Source: a virus
DNA: 38,394 nt
IMG/VR virus record: IMGVR_UViG_3300003892_000005
Span: 1 to 38,394 of that record
Direction: 5' to 3' (one strand)
Shown here: one piece after another, positions 29,704-37,933 of the stretch
Position numbering within the stretch: position 1 is the first letter of the stretch
Layout of the letters: each line of letters opens with the position of its first letter
Translations under genes and position numbers: made by a program
The notes under the pieces: model-generated
What the model saw: only the letters and a program-made list of their open reading frames with translations
Databases searched by the model: none
What the model was told of the DNA's origin: nothing

Positions 29704-30354
29704 TCAGTTCCCAGGTGTCCGCGCCACGACGGCCTGGCCGCTCACTTCTTCGGCGCGCGCCTGCCGCTGGGCACGATCCCTGGCAGCCCGATAGAGTGCC
29801 GTGAAGACGTTTAGGCGGTCCATGGGCACGCCCACATAGGGGGCGAGCATGATGGCTGCGCCCCACCGCAAGGCATCGGCGAACTGCTCCGTAAAGGCGT
29901 TGCTATTGCCGGGACTGCCGTTCGAGAGGTCCGCCGCGAATGCGTGGTAGTCCATGATGATCGTGTCGCCGCTCGTGTCTGGGGTCGGTCCGAGCAGGAG
30001 TTCGCCCTTCCAGATCGTCCAATGCTCTGGCGTCCCGGTTGCGGCAGTATCGGGATGGCGCGCGTCGAATCGCTCTTTGTCCAGCCTCGTCAGGGCGCTC
30101 CGTTCGGTGGCGCCGGACCGACGGTAGAAGACCTCCTGCATGGCCTTGTAGTCGCTCGGCAGGGTATAGTTCCGAGTCCCTGCCGTCGTCGTGACGCTCG
30201 TCGAGGCCTGCTCGAAGCGTGTTTCGATGTCTTGCTGCAACCGGCGCTGCGCATCGTTGACCGCCGCGCTGAGCAGCCAGTCGCCGATGTCGCCCCTCCC
30301 GACGAATTCCGGCAGCAATTTGACCTGTATCTTGATCTGCTCGAAGGTCGCCAT
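29704..30354 (-). CDS. Second head-tail adaptor-like protein
   Basis: A 216-residue protein. Two opening helices (IGDWLLSAAVNDAQRRL), a strand-rich region (TRNYTLPSDYKAMQEVFYRR, WTIWKGELLLGPTPDTSGD) and a final helical bundle (FADALRWGAAIMLAPYVG) match the organisation of phage connector or adaptor proteins, as does the product at 25960. The two may stack under the portal or one may serve as a tail tube component. Four bases separate it from the next gene. Confidence 0.65.
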   Translation of the reverse strand: MATFEQIKIQVKLLPEFVGRGDIGDWLLSAAVNDAQRRLQQDIETRFEQASTSVTTTAGTRNYTLPSDYKAMQEVFYRRSGATERSALTRLDKERFDARHPDTAATGTPEHWTIWKGELLLGPTPDTSGDTIIMDYHAFAADLSNGSPGNSNAFTEQFADALRWGAAIMLAPYVGVPMDRLNVFTALYRAARDRAQRQARAEEVSGQAVVARTPGN

Positions 30355-30357
30355 TCC

Positions 30358-30615
30358 CTAGCGGTAGCCGCCCTTGGGGCGCTTGGCGAACTCACGCAAG
30401 GTTGTTTCACCAAGCGTCTTCGCCAACCGGCCAGCCTGACCTGTGGCCTTCGCCTTGCCGCGCTTCATCGACAGCGCCGCGCCAAAGAGCTTTCGCTGCG
30501 CCTCGCTCTTGGCAGGGTTGACCATCTCTCCGCCCTCGCCGAGCAGATACGATGACCGTGGATAGGCAAACGGGTCACGCTGAGAGGTCGGGCCGTGCAC
30601 TTTCTTCAGCCCCAT
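30358..30615 (-). CDS. Small basic protein, shared N-terminal module A
   Basis: An 85-residue protein. Residues 4-34 (GPTSQRDPFAYPRSSYLLG, then EGGEMVNP) are nearly the same as those of the preceding gene product (26 of 31 positions). The rest (KSEAQRKLFGAALSMKRGKA) is a phage DUF3008-like basic helical segment. A shared head module with different tails suggests a docking peptide for the same virion site. Confidence 0.6.
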   Translation of the reverse strand: MGLKKVHGPTSQRDPFAYPRSSYLLGEGGEMVNPAKSEAQRKLFGAALSMKRGKAKATGQAGRLAKTLGETTLREFAKRPKGGYR

Positions 30616-30618
30616 TGT

Positions 30619-30900
30619 CTACTTCGCTCGTCGCTTGCCTTTCGCAGCCAAGTCAGCGAATTTCTCGGCTCCGTACTTCTTGCGGCCGATGGCTGCCGCG
30701 ACGGCAGCAGGATCGTTCACATTGCCGCGTTTTGCGATGGACGCCTTCAACGCGGCGAAGCGCTCTCCGCTACCAAGCGGCGGCTTCCCCGGATTGACCA
30801 TCTCTCCGCCCTCGCCGAGGACATACGAGGACTTTGCATACGCGAACGGATCGCGGCGAGACGTCGGCCCTTTCACTTTCTTCTCCACCAGGTGCCTCAT
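30619..30900 (-). CDS. Small basic protein, shared N-terminal module B
   Basis: A 93-residue protein whose residues 7-37 copy the module of the next gene (GPTSRRDPFAYAKSSYVLG, then EGGEMVNP). The C-terminal half (ALKASIAKRGNVNDPAAVAAAIGRKKYG, then a lysine-rich end) is a different family often seen as a small phage protein. Tandem duplication of the front with swap of the back is the simplest explanation. GGAGGAG before the ATG lies inside the 13-residue frame. Confidence 0.6.
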   Translation of the reverse strand: MRHLVEKKVKGPTSRRDPFAYAKSSYVLGEGGEMVNPGKPPLGSGERFAALKASIAKRGNVNDPAAVAAAIGRKKYGAEKFADLAAKGKRRAK

Positions 30901-30938
30901 ATCGCTCCTCCTGTGAACAGATAGGCGAAGAGACTCAT
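30897..30938 (-). CDS. 13-residue coupling frame
   Basis: ATG 30938 to TGA 30897 encodes MSLFAYLFTGGAI. It overlaps the upstream stop by 4 bases (ATGA) and the downstream start by 4 bases (ATGA), and it contains the downstream GGAGGAG. This double overlap makes a translational bridge between two genes. It might be chance, but the exact fit at both ends argues for use. Confidence 0.35.
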   Translation of the reverse strand: MSLFAYLFTGGAI

Positions 30939-31216
30939 CGGCTCATGCCCTTGAGCTGTTGGGTGCTGATCGGGCCTTGGTGGATGCCCACAGGTGGCTC
31001 CTCGGACACATCGTCTTCGCCCTGCTTGAGGTGGAAGTGGACGCCATAGATCGGCCAGCTCGTTCGCTCGCGTAGCGCCTTGCGGACCCGAGAGGCATGC
31101 ATGCCGTAGTCGGCCGGATCGCAGATGCCGTTGTGGAACGCGACGATGCCGACGCCTTTGATGACCAGTTTCACGTTCTTGACCGCTGGATCGTTCGTGA
31201 CGAAGGGGTTTGCCAT
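30935..31216 (-). CDS. Hypothetical late protein
   Basis: A 93-residue protein beginning MANPFVTNDPAVKNVKLVIKGVGIVAFHNGIC, with later helix and strand elements (RVRKALRERTSWPIYGVHFHL). Cleanly spaced behind a GAGAGGGAG. It may be a head completion or decoration protein by position after the capsid genes; no family is known to me. Confidence 0.6.
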   Translation of the reverse strand: MANPFVTNDPAVKNVKLVIKGVGIVAFHNGICDPADYGMHASRVRKALRERTSWPIYGVHFHLKQGEDDVSEEPPVGIHQGPISTQQLKGMSR

Positions 31217-31233
31217 CGACTCCCTCTCGAGTA

Positions 31234-31265
31234 TGGAGGCGGGGGCGTCCGTGCCCCCGCCTCCA
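31234..31265. terminator. Perfect 13-bp hairpin after a capsid-block gene
   Basis: TGGAGGCGGGGGC (31234-31246) pairs fully with 31253-31265 around the loop GTCCGT. It lies between the stop at 31271 and the next start at 31216 on the minus strand. There is no T-run after it in either direction, so it is not a classic intrinsic terminator. It may partly stop transcription or protect the 3' end of the capsid mRNA, giving more capsid than downstream products. Confidence 0.55.
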
Positions 31266-31270
31266 CCGTC

Positions 31271-31684
31271 TTACGGGCTGATGAGACGACTGTCGCCTCC
31301 CACCACTTCCGCAGTGAGACTGTACGTAAAGTTTGGGCCTGTTCCGCCGACCGTGTGACTCTCCCTGATATACCGACACGGATTGACCGGGATGATCTTC
31401 ACGTCCTGCCCGGTCCCTGTCTTTTGCGCGAAGGCGTAACTGTCCCGATTGCTCGTCGTCGAAGCCGGATCGAACCAGGTCGTGCCATCGGGACTGACCT
31501 GCACCTTCACATCGAGGGTCGGGTTGGTCCCTGAGACCGCGGTGATGTCCAAGTAGAGCGCCAAGTACGGACCCTTGTGTCGATTGTCCGTGGAATAGAC
31601 TGCCTCTACGAGGTCCACGGCTGCTGAGTTCCCACTGGTGGTCACGGCACCAGAGGCTTTCAGCGTGATCAGCTCATAGTACAT
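31271..31684 (-). CDS. Capsid decoration-like protein
   Basis: A 137-residue beta-sandwich-type protein (LALYLDITAVSG, DVKVQVSPDGTTWFDP, YIRESHTVGGTG). The DGTTWFD element is common in small phage head-surface or Ig-like domains. It follows the major capsid gene by 27 bases and ends before the strong hairpin, so high expression is expected. I infer head decoration. Confidence 0.62.
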   Translation of the reverse strand: MYYELITLKASGAVTTSGNSAAVDLVEAVYSTDNRHKGPYLALYLDITAVSGTNPTLDVKVQVSPDGTTWFDPASTTSNRDSYAFAQKTGTGQDVKIIPVNPCRYIRESHTVGGTGPNFTYSLTAEVVGGDSRLISP

Positions 31685-31711
31685 CCGTCATTCCCTCCTC
31701 TCTCTGGGCGC

Positions 31712-32875
31712 CTACGGGGCGAAGCTGGTGACGTTCTTGATGATCCCGTGGGCGTCCTCGAACTGGACCTCCAGCCCGCACTCGGTCAGCCACTCGTCGG
31801 TCTGCACATCGTCGCCCGGGCTCTGGCGGTTGGTCAGGTACTTCGTGTCGCTCCCCTCGAGGTAGCGATAGCGCAGGTATTTCAGGTCCACGACGAAGCC
31901 CCACGAGGCGAACGTGGGGTTCTGGCTGAGCAGCGGATGGCCCTTCAGGTACAGAATCCCATGCGGGGTGATATACTGCACGAGCTTCATCCCGTAGGCC
32001 CCCTCACTGCTCGGCTCCAGGTTCATCCTGCCCTTCGCCTTGGCGAGCTGCGAGAGCACCATGAGCTGCGTGTTCCCGCACAGGTAGAGCTTCTCCGTGG
32101 ACCCCTTCTTGAAGATGTCCTTCATGAAGGAATCCCATTCGCTCTCGCTCAGGGCGCCACCCGCGTCGAAGACGTTGGTCGTGACGAAGTGGGCCAATCC
32201 ACCGGTCGTGCGCTTGGGCTGGCTCCCCGTCAGGTCTTCCTCGGGCTTGCCGAAGAGGAACGCCATCTCCATGTCGATGGCGTGCATCTGCAGCGCCTCC
32301 CGCTTCAGCTCCTTCATCGCGTTGCCCCAGCGGAGCTGCGTGGCCTTCGCCGTGCGGGTGATGTTGATCGGGGTTCGGAAAATCTGGAGGTAGTTGGTGA
32401 CGACGGTCGGGTCGAAGGACACGGCGGATGGGACGCTGGCCCCCTCGGCGTAGGCCCGCCCGATGACGACCAAGCCATCGCCGTCGTTCATGGCGGCCGC
32501 CGTGGTGCCGCCCTTTCCGCGGGCGACCGTGATCGCCGTCGTCCCCGTCGGGTCGGCCGTGACCCAGAGCTGCTCCAGGGTGCGCTCGTTGAGGATCACG
32601 TCGCCATTGCGGAAGATTTTCGCCAGGTTGTTCTTGACCTCGATGGTGGTGTCGTCGTCCGCCTGGGCACCGTTCACCAGTGCCCGACGAACCGGTAAGC
32701 CTTTCAGGAAGATTTTGAACTCGGGGTCCCTCACCGACTCCTGCTGGATCTTGCTGGTGAGAGCCGTGAGCGGGGCATCCCCGTTCGGAAACAGGTACAG
32801 GATCGTCTCGCGGTACGACTTCGGGCGCTCGTCCGCGCCCCAGCTCCCCGTCCCGCGCAGGCCCAACACTGGCAT
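31712..32875 (-). CDS. Major capsid protein (SU10-type, DUF5309-like)
   Basis: A 387-residue protein with GAGGAGGTGAACG before its ATG. LYLFPNGDAPLTALTSKI at residues 27-44, FRTPINITRTAKATQL near 165-180 and DLKYLRYRYLEGSDTKYL near 335 fit the SU10-type major capsid family (HK97 fold). No N-terminal proteolysis site is recognisable. It follows the scaffold gene by 70 bases and precedes a decoration-like protein. It should be the most abundant virion protein. Confidence 0.8.
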   Translation of the reverse strand: MPVLGLRGTGSWGADERPKSYRETILYLFPNGDAPLTALTSKIQQESVRDPEFKIFLKGLPVRRALVNGAQADDDTTIEVKNNLAKIFRNGDVILNERTLEQLWVTADPTGTTAITVARGKGGTTAAAMNDGDGLVVIGRAYAEGASVPSAVSFDPTVVTNYLQIFRTPINITRTAKATQLRWGNAMKELKREALQMHAIDMEMAFLFGKPEEDLTGSQPKRTTGGLAHFVTTNVFDAGGALSESEWDSFMKDIFKKGSTEKLYLCGNTQLMVLSQLAKAKGRMNLEPSSEGAYGMKLVQYITPHGILYLKGHPLLSQNPTFASWGFVVDLKYLRYRYLEGSDTKYLTNRQSPGDDVQTDEWLTECGLEVQFEDAHGIIKNVTSFAP

Positions 32876-32945
32876 CGTTCACCTCCTCGGCACGACTCGT
32901 CGATGGGCGTCGCGCAGGGCGGTGGTCCCGATGCCGTGCCATCTG

Positions 32946-33872
32946 TCAATCGGTGATCAGGTCTCGAATCTCCTCCTCGATGGGGCTCAGGGATTTCTGC
33001 GCCCCAGATCGCACTCCCCCGCCTTCGGCGAACCCTGCGGCGAGCGTCGCGGCATGGCCCGCACGGCTGGACTCTGCCTGGGCCGCAAGACGCTTGGCGA
33101 TGCCGTCGCGATTGAACCGCAGATACAACGCCTCCAAGAACTCGTCGTCGGCGAGTTGCTCGACCAACGGGTTCTTGGTGTAGAGGTATTGCAGGAACGA
33201 CGCGGCATGCGCCTGATCCTGCAGGTCGGGGTAGGTGGTGGCGAGCGATCGCACCCGCTCGGCAAGGTGTTGCAGGACCGAGACGGCCTGCGCTTGCTGC
33301 TGGCGCGTGCTCAAGGCCCCTGTGAACTGCGTCAGCAGGCGCTTCAACCCTTCGACCTCGGCCACCTTGGCGTCGATGGCCTTGGCCTGGGCGAGCAGCC
33401 AGCTCGCGGTCTCGGGGTAGAACTCGTGCAACTCTTGGTACCACTTGCTCTGCGTAAGGTCCTGCACCGCTTGGCTCTGGCCCTCGTGCTGCGCCGGCGT
33501 GGACACCGTGGAGACGGCGCGTTGAATGAGGCGCTCCAGCGCCGGCAGGTCGGAGGCCGTGAGACCCACTCGCTGCAGGAAATCAAATATCGGCTTCGCC
33601 TCCAAGTGTCGCTGCTGCAGATGGGCGAACTGCCGATAGGTCTGGATGAGGGCGTCTTTGGGCACTTGCCGCCCGTCTACGTCGAAGACGTCTGGCGCAC
33701 TGGAGGCAGGAGCCGCCTGTGGTGCCTGGGGGTCCGCCCCCGTGGTCGCCGTCGCGGCCCCCCCCGGGCTCTCCTCTGGCGGGGGACTGGACGACGGCTC
33801 GGTTGGCGCGTCGGTGATCAACTCAGCCACGCCCGGATCAGGTTCCGTGGCCTTTACGGGTTCTTCTGGCAC
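32946..33872 (-). CDS. Scaffolding protein
   Basis: A 308-residue protein from GTG 33872 (GAGGAGGAGGTCC upstream). Residues 1-65 are acidic, proline- and alanine-rich; from 70 on it is helical and glutamine-rich (YRQFAHLQQRHLEAKPIFDFL, STRQQQAQAVSVLQHL), ending in a charged tail (SPIEEEIRDLITD). Charge and position directly ahead of the capsid gene are typical of procapsid scaffolds. It would shape the shell and leave during packaging. Confidence 0.75.
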   Translation of the reverse strand: MPEEPVKATEPDPGVAELITDAPTEPSSSPPPEESPGGAATATTGADPQAPQAAPASSAPDVFDVDGRQVPKDALIQTYRQFAHLQQRHLEAKPIFDFLQRVGLTASDLPALERLIQRAVSTVSTPAQHEGQSQAVQDLTQSKWYQELHEFYPETASWLLAQAKAIDAKVAEVEGLKRLLTQFTGALSTRQQQAQAVSVLQHLAERVRSLATTYPDLQDQAHAASFLQYLYTKNPLVEQLADDEFLEALYLRFNRDGIAKRLAAQAESSRAGHAATLAAGFAEGGGVRSGAQKSLSPIEEEIRDLITD

Positions 33873-34027
33873 AGGACCTCCTCCTCACACAGGGATTCGG
33901 TGCGACACACCGTGACTTTTGCCGCGAGCGCGCCCCGGTGCATGGACAGCCGAATATTCCCCGTAAAGCCCTTTGCGCTGAGGGCCTGGAGCCACTCGAT
34001 CAGTCGCACGTATCGTCCGTCCGTCAT
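33854..34027 (-). CDS. Hypothetical small late protein
   Basis: A 57-residue protein from ATG 34027, coupled to the upstream gene by ATGA and overlapping the scaffold start by 19 bases. Helix (YVRLIEWLQALSAKGF), strand (GNIRLSMH), strand (KVTVCRTES) pattern. It carries the scaffold's ribosome binding site inside its coding region. Small proteins at this place often are found in podovirus head operons; function unknown. Confidence 0.6.
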   Translation of the reverse strand: MTDGRYVRLIEWLQALSAKGFTGNIRLSMHRGALAAKVTVCRTESLCEEEVLCQKNP

Positions 34028-34239
34028 CGTTCGCCCTGTCGCTGGGCCTCCTCCAGGAGTCTCATCCGGGACTCGGGGATGGCGATGGCGCGTTTCATCC
34101 CCTCGAGCACTTTCGGGTCTTCTGTCCCGAGTTGGGCAAAGATGAGGCTGCGCACTTCATGCTCGTAGCGCGCCCAGCCTGGCGATTTGACCAGATTGCG
34201 CCAGAGCGCCAGATCGTCGAGCGCCGCCCGATCCATCAT
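34024..34239 (-). CDS. Hypothetical protein after portal
   Basis: A 71-residue all-helical protein (RAALDDLALWRNLVKSPGWARY, ESRMRLLEEAQRQGER). W-R-x-L-V-x-S-P-G-W is a pattern seen in small proteins beside podovirus portal genes. The start overlaps the portal stop by 4 bases, so stoichiometry may be linked. Confidence 0.62.
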   Translation of the reverse strand: MMDRAALDDLALWRNLVKSPGWARYEHEVRSLIFAQLGTEDPKVLEGMKRAIAIPESRMRLLEEAQRQGER

Positions 34240-36218
34240 CGTGCTCCGAGCGTGATGCCGACCGGGGTAATCGTCCCGGCCGGCGCGCCGTTCGGCCCGG
34301 CGCCCACGGGCGCGAAGTTCCCGGCCTGCACCTGCGCGGCGACCACCTGGTCTGGCACCACCTGCGGTGGCTGTGGCGGCACCGTCTCGAAAAATTCCTC
34401 GATGTTCTTGATCCCCATGGTCTCGACCGTGCGCTTGAACAGCGTGTCGAGGCGCAGCCGCTTGCCCTGCGCCGCAAAGGCCTCGAGAATCCGCGGATTT
34501 TGGGTCAGCGCGATGAAGACTTCTTTCCAGACGTCTGCGAAGCGGCTCGGATCGGGCGGCAGCGTCCCATCGTGGACCCGCAGGTCGAACTGCCCTTGAA
34601 TATCTTCAGGACGAATCTGGATCAGGCCACCCTGGGCCTTGGCGAGGAGGTCTTTCGATGCCGTCCCAAGCACCCGAACCCATTGTGGGGCTCTGAGGAG
34701 CTGCTGCGTCATGGCAATCATCAGCCGACCCATCGGACGGACGGCCTGCGCCGCCAGGAGCGACGCGGTGAGTTGCAGCCGACGCCCGCTCTGCGCCAGG
34801 ACGTTCTGGATTTCCCCGAACGTCCGGCGGGTCTCGGTCTCGACGCCGGCCTGCGGATCGCTCGCCGCCGTGATCCGCTGAATCATGTCGAGGTGATACG
34901 ACATGTCGCGGAAGTGGCCCTGCGTCACGTCCACGAAATTGAGTTGCTTCCAGCCGCGCTCCACCGCAATCGGATTGCCGTAGTATTCTGGACGCACCCG
35001 AATCCACTTGCCGGGTTGCGGATTCGTGAGGTCTTCGGTCTCGATCATCGAGGGATCGTAGATGCCCTCGATGTTCAAGCCCTTGCGCACGTTCTCCATG
35101 TGCGAGTTATAGAGCCACGTGATCGCGGTCTGCAGCCCGTTCATCAACTCGGCCAAACTCTGCGTGAACAGACTGTGCGGATCGTAGCCGAACTCAGCCA
35201 GCGCATAGGGAAACCGGCCATGGTGGTAGATGGAGGGCTGCGCGCGAATGAGCGTCTCCCCATTCGCCACGGTGAGCACCCAGAGTTCGAGATCGTCGCT
35301 GTCCCCGAGACCCCAGTCTCGGGGCACGAGCCGCCAGAAGAGTTCATCGAGATAGACGGGCCCGCGATCTCCGTCGTCGGCCGGCGTCCCAGGATCGGGG
35401 GACACGCTGAGAAAGTCGTCCCGACGGGATTGGTCGGGCGCAGCGGTCCCAGCCGAGAGCGTCCCCGCCCACGCCGGAATCCGCTCGACATTCCCGAGAT
35501 GATAGACGCCCTCTCGGGCTTTTTGCCGAACGTAGGACAGCGGGCGACGGACGCGGTGGGCCACGTATTCCCCGTACTTGTGAAGCTGCGGCAGCGGCAC
35601 CTTGGGGTCCGGGAAGAGCCCGAAAGGATCGACGGGAATGAGCATCGGCCCTTCATACCCCACGACCCGCTCTCGCACTTCTCGCACCGGGCCGAACACG
35701 AGCGACAGCGGGAAGGGGACCACCTGGCGACGGACGACGGTGGACTGCTCCACCTCCCATACCACCTTGGTCGCGCCAATGCCATAGCGCAGCACGTCGG
35801 CGAACAACGCATAAAGCGCCAGGAGACCGTCGGCCCGCTCCATCTGGTAGGCCAGGAGCGCCTCCATGGCCTCGGCCGCCGGGATGTCTTCGGGACCGTA
35901 CCCTTGGACAGGGAAGATGGGCTCACGGGCGGTAAAGACGGCCATGAGGTAGGTCAGATAGATTTGCTGCACCGCGTAAGTATAGGGAATCACAATCGAA
36001 CGGGCATACGGATACTCCTTGCCGTCGTCCCGTCGCGGGTCGTTGGACGCCTTTTTCGTAAAGTCCACATAGCCGCGGAGGAGGGCGTCGGCCTCGTTCC
36101 ACCGGTCGTAGCGTTGCGTCATGATCCGCGACGAGGCGTCGATCCTCGCGCGCACGGCATTGACGAGGCGCGTATGGAGCGCCGTCCCAACACGGATGTC
36201 AAGCCCGTCTGGCGTCAT
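34236..36218 (-). CDS. Portal protein
   Basis: A 660-residue protein. The helical start (TRLVNAVRARIDASSRIMTQ), the WNEADALLRGYVDFTK motif, EYPYARSIVIPYTYAVQQIYLTYL and a central beta-rich region with VVWEVEQ and MLIPVDPFGLFPDP are typical of podovirus-type portals. The glutamine-rich C-terminal part fits the portal barrel. It forms the 12-subunit ring that passes DNA. The start overlaps the terminase stop by 4 bases. Confidence 0.8.
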   Translation of the reverse strand: MTPDGLDIRVGTALHTRLVNAVRARIDASSRIMTQRYDRWNEADALLRGYVDFTKKASNDPRRDDGKEYPYARSIVIPYTYAVQQIYLTYLMAVFTAREPIFPVQGYGPEDIPAAEAMEALLAYQMERADGLLALYALFADVLRYGIGATKVVWEVEQSTVVRRQVVPFPLSLVFGPVREVRERVVGYEGPMLIPVDPFGLFPDPKVPLPQLHKYGEYVAHRVRRPLSYVRQKAREGVYHLGNVERIPAWAGTLSAGTAAPDQSRRDDFLSVSPDPGTPADDGDRGPVYLDELFWRLVPRDWGLGDSDDLELWVLTVANGETLIRAQPSIYHHGRFPYALAEFGYDPHSLFTQSLAELMNGLQTAITWLYNSHMENVRKGLNIEGIYDPSMIETEDLTNPQPGKWIRVRPEYYGNPIAVERGWKQLNFVDVTQGHFRDMSYHLDMIQRITAASDPQAGVETETRRTFGEIQNVLAQSGRRLQLTASLLAAQAVRPMGRLMIAMTQQLLRAPQWVRVLGTASKDLLAKAQGGLIQIRPEDIQGQFDLRVHDGTLPPDPSRFADVWKEVFIALTQNPRILEAFAAQGKRLRLDTLFKRTVETMGIKNIEEFFETVPPQPPQVVPDQVVAAQVQAGNFAPVGAGPNGAPAGTITPVGITLGAR

Positions 36219-37705
36219 GCGCGAGCCCCCCTATGCCACGGATAGTTCCAATCCCCGATGAGGACCTGCGGGCGCATCGGGCCGTACACGATGCGTCGAC
36301 CGGTGCCGGTGCCGAGCAGGGCTGAGAGCCCATAGCCCAGCGCATCTCCGGGATGCGAGTGAATGTCTTTGACGGGCTTGTGCGTGAGCACTGAGCCCGT
36401 GCCGTCCGAGGCATATCGCCAGCCTCCGCGCAGTGCGCGGATCAAGGGCCGGTTCTCGTCCCGGTCGATCAACAGGAAGGGCCGCCCGTCGTCGCCGAGA
36501 CGCCGGAGGGCCGCTTTGACCGCTTCCCGTCGTGCCGCCCATTCGATGGCCGCCGGTCGCAGTGCCGCACCCAGCCGCCGTCGGAGCACCTGCGCACACG
36601 AGGTCTCCGAGTCGCTCTGCTCGCGGGTGAATCCCGCTGGGTCCCCGACATCCTCGTAGCTGAGATTTGAGAGGGAGAACAGCCTCGCCTGGAGCGGCAA
36701 CACCTCGCGATCCAAGAACTGTTCCAAGCCCATGTTCTGGCCGACCCGCGTTGCGAGGACATGCACACGACCCAGCCCCGTGGCCTGCGCGAAGATGCAC
36801 GTGGGGTTCAGGCCGAAATCCCACCAGCGCAGCACCGGCGTCCCTGGCAGCACCGGGAGGCTGTCCACGACGTGCGTGAGTTCGTTGAATTCCGGGGTCA
36901 CGGCGGTCCCCACCGTCACCTGTCCGACTTGGCCTTCGACGAGCCGACGCACCAGATCATGCCGACCAGCCGCAATGAGCGCCATGCGATTGCGCTCACG
37001 ATATTCGTCCGAGGTCAATTCCCCCGCACGGGCGCGGAAAAAGGCCACGTCTCGCTCTCCCTCCAGCCGCATCACCCAGTGATCTTCATCGGGCGGATTC
37101 ATCGTGATCTGTGCCCGGTGCCACGCTGGCCGGCCTTGCTTAATGGCCGCCTCGAGCTGCCGCATCGAGGTGGTGCCGACCCCATAGACCTCCGGCGGCA
37201 GCCCCGTCGCAATGTCGGCCGCCGGGGCCGGCTCCTCGATCCACAGCCCGCCCAGCTCCAACGACTGAAAGCGCGAGGCATCCGACGGCTGGTCCATGCC
37301 GAAGAACAGGATGCGCAGAGAGGGTGGCACATCGCAGACCCGCTCCTGCGACGACCAGAACGACGCCACGCCAGGCGGCAAGAGTCGCTTGATCGTGACA
37401 ATGGTCGTGTCACGGAGATACACCCACGTGTCGCGAACCACGGCCCACACGATCGGCCAACACTCCTTCGGTTGCTGCTGCGCGTGCATGAGCATGGCCA
37501 CCAAGCCCCCCGTGGTCTTCCCCTCGCCTCGTGGCCCCATGAAGACCGAGGTCATCGCCCGAGACAAGACAAACGCCGTCTGCGTCGTGGTCAACGAGAG
37601 ATCGGCCATGAGGGGTGACGAGGGCTGCGGTGGGGTGTACGTCGGGGTGCGAATCGCTTTCGACTTGTGAACCGGCATCGTCGCCGTGGAGTGCTTATGA
37701 GACAT
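36215..37705 (-). CDS. terL: Terminase large subunit
   Basis: A 496-residue packaging motor. ATPase: Walker A GPRGEGKT (57-64), Walker B LELGGLWIEE (about 146-155), then a coupling motif near ITMNPPDEDHW. RNase H-like nuclease: first acidic site in RWWDFGLNPTC (about 290), second in YEDVGDPAGF, third in HPGDALGYGL (about 450). The tail NYPWHRGARA follows. It moves DNA into the head and cuts it. The start is ATG 37705; a later ATG at residue 33 is possible because the first 30 residues are low complexity. Confidence 0.85.
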   Translation of the reverse strand: MSHKHSTATMPVHKSKAIRTPTYTPPQPSSPLMADLSLTTTQTAFVLSRAMTSVFMGPRGEGKTTGGLVAMLMHAQQQPKECWPIVWAVVRDTWVYLRDTTIVTIKRLLPPGVASFWSSQERVCDVPPSLRILFFGMDQPSDASRFQSLELGGLWIEEPAPAADIATGLPPEVYGVGTTSMRQLEAAIKQGRPAWHRAQITMNPPDEDHWVMRLEGERDVAFFRARAGELTSDEYRERNRMALIAAGRHDLVRRLVEGQVGQVTVGTAVTPEFNELTHVVDSLPVLPGTPVLRWWDFGLNPTCIFAQATGLGRVHVLATRVGQNMGLEQFLDREVLPLQARLFSLSNLSYEDVGDPAGFTREQSDSETSCAQVLRRRLGAALRPAAIEWAARREAVKAALRRLGDDGRPFLLIDRDENRPLIRALRGGWRYASDGTGSVLTHKPVKDIHSHPGDALGYGLSALLGTGTGRRIVYGPMRPQVLIGDWNYPWHRGARA

Positions 37706-37933
37706 GGGTCATGTCGCTCCGGATTTTTGGCGTGGGGAGAGAGTGGAGAGAGGGGCCACGCCGCGACGAGGCTTGGTCGCCCACCCCCCCGGGGGTGCGT
37801 GTGCGCACCAGCGGGCGCCCGGGCGCATTCGATGAGGCGTCTCCGAGCGTTGCACGTGAAACTCAGCCATGCGATCCATGGAAGGTGACATAATGTCTAT
37901 TATCTGACACGTTCTCGACAGAATCGAGCGTTG
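37706..37933. promoter_or_regulatory. 228-base gap between terminase genes
   Basis: This gap is unusually large for this operon. It contains back-to-back palindromes: CACCCCC/GGGGGTG (37782-37797), GGTGCG/CGCACC (37794-37809) and the perfect 12-mer GCGCCCGGGCGC (37815-37826). The 12-mer GGCGTCTCCGAG (37836-37847) is shared with the early control region. An AT-rich pocket (37888-37907) has a minus-strand GATAAT with a weak -35. Candidate uses are packaging recognition (pac or cos), attenuation, or a late promoter. Confidence 0.4.

Noticed and set aside
32463-34145. 560-codon plus-strand frame
   Set aside because: Antisense to the capsid, scaffold and two small genes; it has no ribosome binding site and an arginine/serine-rich, low-quality sequence.
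34500-36245. 581-codon plus-strand frame
   Set aside because: It lies fully antisense to the portal gene, whose motifs and overlaps with neighbours are clear. GC-rich codon use commonly leaves the opposite frame open.
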